Source: Chth-196 sp044370935 (lineage in GTDB: Bacteria; Verrucomicrobiota; Verrucomicrobiia; Chthoniobacterales; Chthoniobacteraceae). Taken from it: a DNA stretch of 7,671 nt. The stretch is taken from assembly GCA_044370935.1 (NCBI GenBank), contig JBILUQ010000192.1:1-7671 (forward strand), given 5' to 3'. Below the pieces are notes generated by a model. The model saw nothing but the letters and a program-made list of their open reading frames with translations. It was not told where the DNA came from and did not search any database. The position numbers and the translations under genes are program-made. Shown piece after piece: positions 1 to 6,205 of the stretch (within the stretch, counting starts at the first letter, position 1; each line of letters starts with the position of its first letter).

Positions 1-891
1 ATACTGGTGAAAAACCGTGATGCGCTCTGTATCGTTTAGCGCAGGCAATGTGCATTTCTGAGATTCGGCAAGCTCGAGAAGCTTATGGTAAATCGCAGCA
101 ATCACGCGGCGCCTATGATTTCGCTCGAGTAGTGAGCGCAATCCTACCCGGAGGATGCCTGCCTGTATTTCATCGAGCCGCGTGTTTCTTCCGGCGGCTT
201 CAGCGTAATCCCGCTCAGTCCAACCGTACTGGCGAAAGGCCCTGATTTTTGGAAGGATCCCCGTATGCTTGGATGCACAGAATCCCGCGTCACCACATGC
301 AGCGAGGTTTTTTGTCGGGTAAAAACTGAATGCAGCCGCATCTCCGATGGTGCCGGCGGGCCACCATGTTTGGGAGGATCTTTCAAGGAGCATTGCGCCG
401 TGCGCGTGGGCGCAGTCCTCCACAACCCAGAGGTTGAGTAATTTGGCCAGGGCGTCAAGTCGCCACATGTTTTCCATCCTTCCAAAAAGATGCACGCAGA
501 CCACGGCCGCGGTCCGCTTTGTAACGGCCTCGCGTGCTTTTTCTAGGTCGAGCTCGAAGTCGGAGGTGATGTCAATTAGCACCGGCGTTGCTCCTGTGCA
601 AAGGACCCCAGTAATGGTGCCTGCAGGTGCATATGTGGGCAATAGCACCTCGTCGCCGGGACCGATTCCACCGGCCATCAAAGCAAGAGTGATCGCGTCC
701 GTGCCGCTTCCAACGCCGATTCCTTGTACCCCGCAGAAGGCCGAGAACTCGCGTTCAAAAGCTTCGACCTCGGTCCCAAGTGTAAAGTTGCCACGCTCCA
801 AAATACGAAGCACGACCTGCTGTACTTCAAGCTGAGCCTGAGGTGTGGACGTCCAATGCCTGTTTGATGGAATTTTTAAATTGTTATTCAT
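1..891 (-). CDS. DegT/DnrJ/EryC1/StrS-family PLP-dependent sugar aminotransferase (3' end beyond window)
   Basis: This is the N-terminal 297 residues of a fold-type I aminotransferase of the kind that transfers an amino group to keto-sugar nucleotides. The family is usually about 360-400 residues, so roughly the last quarter lies beyond the left edge. Visible motifs are GSGTDAI (61-67, cofactor phosphate region), EDCAHAHGA (158-166, where D159 should pair with the pyridine nitrogen), FSFYPTKNLAACGDAG (188-203, with K194 as the PLP Schiff-base lysine), NTRLDEIQAGIL (236-247) and the beginning of the VFHQY motif at the edge. The start at 891 is chosen because its ATG overlaps the stop of the epimerase gene as ATGA, a classic translational-coupling arrangement; an in-frame ATG three codons earlier (900) is possible. 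All key residues seen are intact. The family call is firm. The sugar substrate cannot be read from the sequence, and PLP 3-dehydratases of the same fold are excluded because the lysine is present. Confidence 0.93.
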   Translation of the reverse strand, partial: MNNNLKIPSNRHWTSTPQAQLEVQQVVLRILERGNFTLGTEVEAFEREFSAFCGVQGIGVGSGTDAITLALMAGGIGPGDEVLLPTYAPAGTITGVLCTGATPVLIDITSDFELDLEKAREAVTKRTAAVVCVHLFGRMENMWRLDALAKLLNLWVVEDCAHAHGAMLLERSSQTWWPAGTIGDAAAFSFYPTKNLAACGDAGFCASKHTGILPKIRAFRQYGWTERDYAEAAGRNTRLDEIQAGILRVGLRSLLERNHRRRVIAAIYHKLLELAESQKCTLPALNDTERITVFHQY

Positions 892-1889
892 GGCGCACAT
901 GGACCACGCAAGCCGAAGGACTCCAGGGTTGTGCGGAGTCCATGCGGAAATGGAATTTCAGCGGACCAACCGGTGCAACTGTTGAATTTAGCAGTGTCGG
1001 CGACGTAGTTTCCGATGTCGATCCGCTCGAGTAGCTCAGGAAACGAGCGGAATTCGATTTCAGTCTGAGGTTTCACTAGCGAAATCAGCTGCTCCGCAAT
1101 TTCCCTTAAGGTGACAGATGCTCCTGAGCCGACATTGAAGATCTCATTGGTGGTTTTGAGCGGGTGCCAGGCGGTTTTAATGAGAGCGTTCACCACATCC
1201 TCAACATGCGTCATGTCTCGGATGCTGCTGCCGTCACCAAAAATGCGGATTGGCTTTCTATCAAGGATCTGGCGGATCCAAGCTCCAAGGAAAGTTGAAT
1301 TCGGTCCGGTTGTTCGCATTCCGGGGCCGTAGGTGTTTGTTAGTCTCAGAACCGTTGAGCGAATTCCACACAAGCGGGAGTACAGGAGATGGTAACGTTC
1401 AGCTGTCAGCTTGTTGATCCCGTTCAGGTCTAATGGATCTGTTGGGTGTTGTTCGGGCACAGGCAGGAATTCAGGTGCCCCGTAAACCTGTCGAGTGCTT
1501 GCAAAAATCACGTGCGCACCCGGAGCATGTGATTTGCAAGCTTCTAAAATTATGAGCTGCGCACACACATTGTTCTCCAAGTCCACAAGCGGACTGCTCA
1601 TTGATTCAAGGTGCCCTCCCTGACCGACGAGGTTAAATATGACGCTGCAGTTTTTTACCACGCGGCGGATACTTTCTTCATCACGGATATCGGCCTCGTA
1701 AATTTCCGTGTTTTTTGCTGCCTGATATTCGGCGCAATCGCAGCTTTTATCGATCACCCGCACAAGATCGACAGCGCCCGAAAGTCGACGTACTAGCGCC
1801 TTGCCAATAAATCCCGCGCCTCCCAAGACCGCAACCCTAGCGTTTCTGAATGTTTCTTTATGCATGTAAAGGGGTGTTCTAAAGCGCAC
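888..1889 (-). CDS. NAD-dependent epimerase/dehydratase family protein (nucleotide-sugar, extended SDR) with Asn at the usual catalytic Tyr
   Basis: This is a 333-residue extended short-chain dehydrogenase/reductase, the family that includes UDP-glucose 4-epimerase and sugar-nucleotide 4,6-dehydratases. The Rossmann motif is GGAGFIG (23-29). An acidic residue, D47 in RVIDKS, follows beta-2 and suits NAD. The catalytic Ser/Thr region is STRQVYG (131-137). At the site where YxxxK is expected the sequence is NGINK (156-160), so the lysine is kept but the tyrosine is replaced by Asn. Other family signatures are LRLTNTYGPG (181-190) and RDMTHVEDVV (224-233). I chose the GTG at 1889, 4 nt after the methyltransferase stop, with AGGG about 9 nt upstream. 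An ATG at 1865 would give MHKETFRNARVAVLGG, a lead-in that is also typical of the family. The gene is coupled to the downstream aminotransferase by ATGA. It probably makes the sugar intermediate for that enzyme; the reaction is unknown. Confidence 0.9.
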   Translation of the reverse strand: MRFRTPLYMHKETFRNARVAVLGGAGFIGKALVRRLSGAVDLVRVIDKSCDCAEYQAAKNTEIYEADIRDEESIRRVVKNCSVIFNLVGQGGHLESMSSPLVDLENNVCAQLIILEACKSHAPGAHVIFASTRQVYGAPEFLPVPEQHPTDPLDLNGINKLTAERYHLLYSRLCGIRSTVLRLTNTYGPGMRTTGPNSTFLGAWIRQILDRKPIRIFGDGSSIRDMTHVEDVVNALIKTAWHPLKTTNEIFNVGSGASVTLREIAEQLISLVKPQTEIEFRSFPELLERIDIGNYVADTAKFNSCTGWSAEIPFPHGLRTTLESFGLRGPCAP

Positions 1890-1893
1890 TCAT

Positions 1894-2667
1894 TCAGGCC
1901 CTGCGAGCAACCAGAAAGAGGGAGCTTCCAAATGGCATGCATGCACCATTCATGACACCCTTGTTCTCAAGGCGAGCTAGGCTGAGCGCAATGTTTCCGC
2001 AGATTTTTTTCACAGTAGCCGGCACCCTGAAAACGTTTTCAAAGTCGCTCGAGGGACCTTCATCCGAACTGCAGATCCGGCTCGCCACCCTAAGAGCTAA
2101 AAGCAGGGGGAAAAGATGGGAGTAGCGGTACGAGCAAAGCTGAATTCTAAATCCAAATTGTTCGAGTGCGGCCTGAACTTCGGAACGCTTGAATCTTCTT
2201 GCGCCGTCGACTGCGATGTCATGGCTTCCATGCAGGTTCGAAAACGCAGCTATCTGTAGGATGAGGTAGCCGCCTGGCTTCAAAAGGCGCTTCAAATTCT
2301 TAAGAGCCTCGCGCCAGTTGCGTATTTCCTGATGGTATAAGACGTCAATACACGTGACGCAGTCAAACCTCTGGGCTTCAAAATCGTGGATCTCTTCGAT
2401 GCCGCGCTTCTGCACGTTGAATTTGTTTTGTGGCTGCATGTATTTGCGTGCGAGTCTTATGGAAAGTTCGCTTTTGTCGCATCCGCTAACTGGACCGAGT
2501 TTTAAAAGGGTTTTGATTAGCCCACCAGTGCCGCAACCGGCATCGAAGATCGGCTTGCCTGCACCCGCAAACCTTCGCACGCATGCCTCGACTAGCTCGT
2601 GCGTGGATTTGTACCACCAGTGCGTTCGCTCCAAACGACTCATTAGGATGATTTGCTTAGCATTCAT
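1894..2667 (-). CDS. Class I SAM-dependent methyltransferase
   Basis: The protein has 257 residues and a seven-strand Rossmann methyltransferase core. It begins with the ERTHWWYKSTHELV segment (13-26), typical of a methyltransferase subgroup often found in glycan and natural-product clusters. SAM-binding motif I is FDAGCGTGG (41-49). The acidic end of beta-2 is D64 in GCDKSE, the post-II region is FDCVTCIDVLYH (101-112), and LLKPGGYLIL (128-137) is the usual beta-5 region. It ends with FGSSLFLVARR, also common in this group. The reading frame extends upstream to 2766, but that extension runs inside the TPR gene and has no homology-like character. I therefore chose the ATG at 2667, which follows the stop of the upstream gene by one base. 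The likely role is O- or N-methylation of a sugar made or transferred by the neighbouring enzymes. The acceptor cannot be identified from sequence. Confidence 0.9.
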   Translation of the reverse strand: MNAKQIILMSRLERTHWWYKSTHELVEACVRRFAGAGKPIFDAGCGTGGLIKTLLKLGPVSGCDKSELSIRLARKYMQPQNKFNVQKRGIEEIHDFEAQRFDCVTCIDVLYHQEIRNWREALKNLKRLLKPGGYLILQIAAFSNLHGSHDIAVDGARRFKRSEVQAALEQFGFRIQLCSYRYSHLFPLLLALRVASRICSSDEGPSSDFENVFRVPATVKKICGNIALSLARLENKGVMNGACMPFGSSLFLVARRA

Positions 2668-2668
2668 C

Positions 2669-4564
2669 TTAAAATCCAAGGCGAAGTCGGTAGGGCTCGA
2701 GGGGGTGCTGCTCGATTCGATTGTTTTGAAACCTCTGATCCAGCGGCAGGGAGACGGCAGTCTCAATTAGTTTGGCCTCGCAGAAAGCGATGCCGCTGGC
2801 GAGCCTTTCATCTTTTGGGTGATATTGTTGTGCCGATCGAAGTGTTGCCATTGCCTCCCGATGTCTTCCAAGGTTGCTTTGGGCGACGGCAAGCAAGTGT
2901 GCTGATTCCAAATGTCCGTGGCATGCCTCGAGCGCTCTTTCAAGAAAAGGAACGGCATCGCTCCAGCGTTCAAGATTGGCGTGGCAGCGACCAACGGCCG
3001 CGAGCACGAAAAAGTCATAACCCGACGGTGGGCACTGCAGACCCTTCAATGCGCATTCAAGTGCTTGCTCTCGCTTTTGCATCCTTAGCAAAATTGATGA
3101 AAGGTTCGCGTATGCCAATCCAGTGGCCTGCACGTCGATGGATTGCTCAATGGCCCACTTTGCTTTTTCGAGTTGGTCTGAATCGCTGTATGCGTTTGCG
3201 AGGTTGATCCAAGGACGAAGCTTCTTCGTGCTTTTCGTGCAAGTGTCGTGCCAGAGTTTGTCCTTACTCGACCAAAGCTCGTTTCGATAGAGCGTAGAAA
3301 GACACAATGCTGTGACCGGGAAAAGAAGGATGAGAATGCTGCAACTTCGAGGCGAGGTGATCGCGCGCTGTTCGGCTAGTTTTGCAAGAGTCACCCCGGC
3401 GAAAAAACACATTCCTACTAGGGGAAGATAAGTTCTGTGCTCTGCCATCAGGTCCGGGAGTGGCACGAAGGAGGAATCTGGCGCGATGGTAAGCGAAAAC
3501 CACCCCAGGCCGCATAGGAGCGAGACTGCCACATCGCAAGCGATCTGTTTTCTGAGTGCAACAAGTGCGATGACAGGACCTGCGCAGAGAGTGAGCACGG
3601 GAAGCCAGAATTCGATTTGGGACGCGCTGCCTACAATGGAGAGATCGGGGTCAAGGTTGAGACCAGACGGCCATAAAAACAGTTTCATGTAACCAATCCA
3701 GACTGACGGTTGGGTAAGAGCGTAGGGTATGGATTGGGAATGGCTTCCTTGGGTGGCTGACACGTGGAGAAGATCGGCGAGGCTCAGTGCACCTTTCTGG
3801 CTCATGCTGACGGCAATGAGCAGCGAGGGCACCAATGGTATCCAGATCAGGAGCCCTGCCGCGTCTTTTATCGCTTTGCGGATCGGAACTCGAAAGAGCA
3901 AGCAATCCAAGCATACGGCAACAAACGGGGCGGTGAATCCGCTTTCTTTTGAGAGCATGCAGCCCATTGTGCTTAATGAAGCGAGGGCGCGCAGGGCGCG
4001 GCTGCGGGATTGGTTGGCCTCAAGATGCAGGACGATGGCGAGGAGATAAAATAGGGTGCAGAGCGAAGTTGCGCGTTGGATGATGTACGTGACGGATTCG
4101 ATCTGCAGGGGATGGACTAAAAAGAAAAACCCTGCTGCGATTGGGGCAAGGTCTGCGTACGCACCGTTGCTCGATCGCGAAAAAGATGGTGAGTTCAATA
4201 TGCAGCGGCTTATCCGAAATGTCAGGAAGGCGTTAGCAGTATGTATCAGGATGTTGACAAGTCGGTAACCTGCCGGTGTAAGTCCTCCAATTTGATGATT
4301 GAGGAAAAACGAGAAGTAAGTGACCGGCCGCAGGGCGAAGTTGGCCGAGATGTCTCCGTCTTTGCCAAGCGGTGCAAGACACACGACTTTCTGTCTGAAC
4401 TGAGTAAAAAGCTCCTGAAAGTGGTGAAATTCCTTAAAAAGAGGGTTCTCCGCGAGGTACAGCAGGTCATCGAAGACCATTGGGTAGCCAAGGGTCCTTC
4501 CGTAGAGCAGTGCGCCTGTGAGTGCGTAAAGCACAAGTACAGCGCGTTGACTATACGGCGGCAT
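2669..4564 (-). CDS. TMTC-like multipass GT-C glycosyltransferase with C-terminal TPR domain
   Basis: This 631-residue membrane protein has a hydrophobic N-terminal two-thirds (roughly 10-11 predicted membrane segments between residues 6 and 424) and a TPR tail. It carries hallmarks I associate with TMTC-type and bacterial PMT/GT39-like GT-C enzymes: YPMVFDD (27-33), with the acidic pair D32-D33 in the first extracytoplasmic loop; RPVTYFSFFLNH (79-90); NILIH (104-108); HPLQIESVTYIIQRATSL (151-168); KESGFTAPF (206-214); and AEHRTYLPLVG (374-384). About four TPRs follow, at roughly 448-480, 481-514, 515-550 and 551-584, for example WINLANAY (452-459). In eukaryotes TMTC proteins are O-mannosyltransferases that use dolichol-phosphate mannose, so a polyprenyl-phosphate sugar donor and a protein or glycan acceptor outside the cytoplasm are plausible here. 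The start overlaps the end of the GT2 gene by 14 nt, linking it to the enzyme that would make its lipid-linked donor. The activity is inferred and not demonstrated for this branch. Confidence 0.85.
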   Translation of the reverse strand: MPPYSQRAVLVLYALTGALLYGRTLGYPMVFDDLLYLAENPLFKEFHHFQELFTQFRQKVVCLAPLGKDGDISANFALRPVTYFSFFLNHQIGGLTPAGYRLVNILIHTANAFLTFRISRCILNSPSFSRSSNGAYADLAPIAAGFFFLVHPLQIESVTYIIQRATSLCTLFYLLAIVLHLEANQSRSRALRALASLSTMGCMLSKESGFTAPFVAVCLDCLLFRVPIRKAIKDAAGLLIWIPLVPSLLIAVSMSQKGALSLADLLHVSATQGSHSQSIPYALTQPSVWIGYMKLFLWPSGLNLDPDLSIVGSASQIEFWLPVLTLCAGPVIALVALRKQIACDVAVSLLCGLGWFSLTIAPDSSFVPLPDLMAEHRTYLPLVGMCFFAGVTLAKLAEQRAITSPRSCSILILLFPVTALCLSTLYRNELWSSKDKLWHDTCTKSTKKLRPWINLANAYSDSDQLEKAKWAIEQSIDVQATGLAYANLSSILLRMQKREQALECALKGLQCPPSGYDFFVLAAVGRCHANLERWSDAVPFLERALEACHGHLESAHLLAVAQSNLGRHREAMATLRSAQQYHPKDERLASGIAFCEAKLIETAVSLPLDQRFQNNRIEQHPLEPYRLRLGF

Positions 4565-6068
4565 GGTCGTTGATCTTGTCTTGAGTCGAAGGCCGATAGC
4601 ACGTGAGTGAGACGGTCGCTCGGCGTGACTGCCGCTTAATCACAAACTGTGTTGCTGCATTTCCCAGCATGTATAGGCGGCCGGCGTACTCACCGATGAT
4701 TGAGAGTAGAAGCCCAGTTGTGCCCACAAGTGCAAGCGAGGTGGGCTTGGAGAGGTATTCAAAACCAGCGATCAGGTTTTGAGCTAGCACCGCCGCAAAG
4801 GCTGCGATCCAAAGAACGACCCCGACGTGGAGCGGCCAGACGGAAAACCCAAATATCAATCTGCACCATAAACCAATGAGTTTTCTCATTGAATAACCCG
4901 ACTGCCCTCCTGCGCGCGGATGATGTGCACATTCAACGGAACCGATTCTCGCGGTCGCTCCAAGGATCAAAGCGTCTAAGTATGGTTTTGGTCCTTGGTA
5001 TTTCACGACCTGTTTGACCACGGTCTCGGAAAGCACCTTGAAACTTGAGAGGTAAAGACCTTTGGGGCTGTCGAGTGCAAGTCGCGCAGTCCAGTTGTGA
5101 ATGGCACTTCCAATCCTTCGATACAAGGGGTGTCTGCGTTTTTCGTATTTTGAATAGACGACGTCGAATCCAAGGGAAGCGTGTCTGAGGAGTTTCGGTA
5201 TCTCGCTCGGCGGATTCTGAAGGTCGTCATCCATGATGACACAGTAGTCGCCGACCGCGTGTTTGAGCCCGGCGAGAACGGCGTTGTGCTCGCCAAAGTT
5301 GCGTGCAAGACCAATGAAATCAACTGTGTACGGATATCGGGAATGCATCGCGGCGCAGACTTCAGCGGATCTGTCGCTGCTGCCATCGTCCACCAAGATG
5401 ATTTGCAGGCTTTCCACATTCGAGAGTTCAGCCGTCACTTCTTGGCAAAGTTTCGCGATGGTTTTCTCCGAGTTGAACACGGGAATCACCACAGACAGAG
5501 ACCAACCCGTGTAGGTCTCTGTCTCCGTGGCGACGGACTTTGCTGCCCAAGGTCCCGAAAGCACCGTGATACCGTTGACGATTTTAGCGGAGGAGGGTGA
5601 CAAACTTGAGACAGCCCGCTGACTGAGATAGAATGCTCCGGACAAAACAACCCGGATTCCGTCGATTATTTTCTCGGCGGCTTCCCGCTTCATGATGTAG
5701 CCGCGGGCACCGAGTTCTATGACGATATCTGCATGCGTGAGTTCGTCGTGAACCGAGACAACCAGAACCGGAAGGGTGGGCTGTTCCCGAAGCAGGGCAA
5801 TGAGCAGCGGGCCAGAGTCGCGCTGCTTCAATGACCAGTCCACCACTAGTATGTCGGGGCGCTCTTGCCGGAAAGCGAAGATCGCCTCTGATTCGTTGGC
5901 TGCTTCGCCAATTACTTGCAAGTCGTGCTGTTCGTTTATCAGGGTAACCAAGCCCCTGCGCACAATCGAGTGGTCGTCTACTACGAGCACTTTGTGGGCT
6001 TTGAGTTCGGGCGGGTTTTGTTGTCGAGCTGTGTGAGCGGGCCGTGGGGTAGGGGGCGCCATGCTCAC
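4551..6068 (-). CDS. Response-regulator receiver domain fused to membrane GT2 polyprenyl-phosphate glycosyltransferase (GtrB/ArnC/DPM1-like)
   Basis: This is one uninterrupted 505-codon frame with two unrelated modules. A proline-rich tail (1-22) precedes a NarL-type receiver domain (about 25-150) with every phosphorylation residue in place: acidic pair D31-D32, phospho-acceptor D77 in VVDWSL, switch S105 in VVSVHD and K127 in GYIMKRE. The LuxR-type helix-turn-helix expected next is absent. A linker of about 40 residues leads instead to a GT2 domain with SVVIPVFNSEKTI (192-204), LVDDGSSDRS (225-234), MDDDLQNPPSEIP (279-291) and GGQSGYSMRKL (387-397). Two membrane segments follow (about 399-433 and 443-466), with the IGEYAGRLYM motif (458-467). 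Relatives move a sugar from a nucleotide donor onto polyprenyl phosphate at the inner face of the membrane. Two starts are possible, GTG at 6068 and ATG at 6062; neither has a clear Shine-Dalgarno site. The stop overlaps the start of the TMTC-like gene by 14 nt. Domain assignments are firm; control of catalysis by phosphorylation is inferred. Confidence 0.92.
   Translation of the reverse strand: MSMAPPTPRPAHTARQQNPPELKAHKVLVVDDHSIVRRGLVTLINEQHDLQVIGEAANESEAIFAFRQERPDILVVDWSLKQRDSGPLLIALLREQPTLPVLVVSVHDELTHADIVIELGARGYIMKREAAEKIIDGIRVVLSGAFYLSQRAVSSLSPSSAKIVNGITVLSGPWAAKSVATETETYTGWSLSVVIPVFNSEKTIAKLCQEVTAELSNVESLQIILVDDGSSDRSAEVCAAMHSRYPYTVDFIGLARNFGEHNAVLAGLKHAVGDYCVIMDDDLQNPPSEIPKLLRHASLGFDVVYSKYEKRRHPLYRRIGSAIHNWTARLALDSPKGLYLSSFKVLSETVVKQVVKYQGPKPYLDALILGATARIGSVECAHHPRAGGQSGYSMRKLIGLWCRLIFGFSVWPLHVGVVLWIAAFAAVLAQNLIAGFEYLSKPTSLALVGTTGLLLSIIGEYAGRLYMLGNAATQFVIKRQSRRATVSLTCYRPSTQDKINDHAAV
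5489..5530. repeat. Inverted repeat (15-bp stem, 10-nt loop) at the receiver/GT2 junction
   Basis: The arms AGACAGAGACC (5493-5503) and GGTCTCTGTCT (5514-5524) are perfectly complementary over 11 bp, with loop AACCCGTGTA. CCAC (5489-5492) can pair with GTGG (5527-5530), adding four pairs across a 2-nt bulge. In the mRNA this hairpin encodes residues about 180-193 of the fusion protein, the last part of the linker and the first beta-strand of GT2. No U-run follows in either direction, so it does not look like an intrinsic terminator. Confidence 0.75.
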
Positions 6069-6097
6069 ACTTTAATGACGTCGGGTGCCGGCGCCAT
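6065..6097 (-). other. Possible 10-codon leader ORF (MAPAPDVIKV) upstream of the receiver-GT2 gene
   Basis: An ATG at 6097 opens a 10-codon frame ending in TGA at 6067-6065. The stop overlaps the GTG candidate start of the fusion gene as GTGA. AGAGG lies about 11 nt upstream of the ATG, a better ribosome site than any in front of the fusion gene itself. It could act as a translational-coupling leader, or be chance. The 5' end of the frame lies in a near-palindrome (6084-6095, GGTGCCGGCGCC). There is no homology basis for calling it a gene. Confidence 0.2.
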
Positions 6098-6134
6098 CGG
6101 GAGGTAGTCCTCTTGTTTGCTAAGGGTTTATCCC

Positions 6135-6154
6135 TATGCGTTTGGTATGCGTTT
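6135..6154. promoter_or_regulatory. Two 9-bp direct repeats with 11-bp period upstream of the receiver-GT2 gene
   Basis: TATGCGTTT occurs at 6135-6143 and again at 6146-6154, separated by GG. The 11-bp period, about one helical turn, places both copies on the same face of DNA, as seen at sites of OmpR/PhoB-type and other dimeric activators. A short inverted repeat, AGGG-TTTAT-CCCT (6123-6135), abuts it. The repeats lie 67-86 nt upstream of the fusion gene start in the only sizeable gap of the minus-strand block. I could not find a convincing -10/-35 pair beside them. Confidence 0.4.
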
Positions 6155-6177
6155 ATCTGGGCGAAGGGCTACCTGTT

Positions 6178-6205
6178 TTTGCCTCACTGAATTCGCCTTA
6201 CTGAA
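6178..6205. repeat. Tandem 14-bp repeat spanning the phosphatase stop codon
   Basis: Two adjacent 14-mers, TTTGCCTCACTGAA (6178-6191) and TTCGCCTTACTGAA (6192-6205), match at 12 of 14 positions. The right copy contains the phosphatase stop codon and its last Gln codon, so the duplication extends the gene end into the intergenic gap. It is most simply a small tandem duplication. No stem typical of a terminator is present. Confidence 0.6.

Noticed and set aside
347..835. 162-codon plus-strand open frame
   Set aside because: It lies antisense to the aminotransferase gene, whose motifs are intact; the plus-strand translation is Ser/Pro/Thr-rich and resembles no family.
2668..2766. N-terminal extension of the methyltransferase to 2766
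   Set aside because: The extra 33 residues overlap the TPR gene and are Ser/Pro-rich; the ATG at 2667, one base after the upstream stop, gives the normal family N-terminus.
2653..3207. 184-codon plus-strand open frame
   Set aside because: It is a shadow of the TPR-encoding end of the TMTC-like gene; the composition is rich in Arg, Pro and Trp and shows no domain.
5181..5600. 139-codon plus-strand open frame
   Set aside because: It is antisense to the GT2 domain of the fusion gene, including its DDG and DDD motifs; there is no independent support.
5525..5620. Remnant LuxR-type helix-turn-helix after the receiver domain
   Set aside because: Residues 150-190 of the fusion protein lack the LTPRE-like start and helix pattern; I see only a linker.
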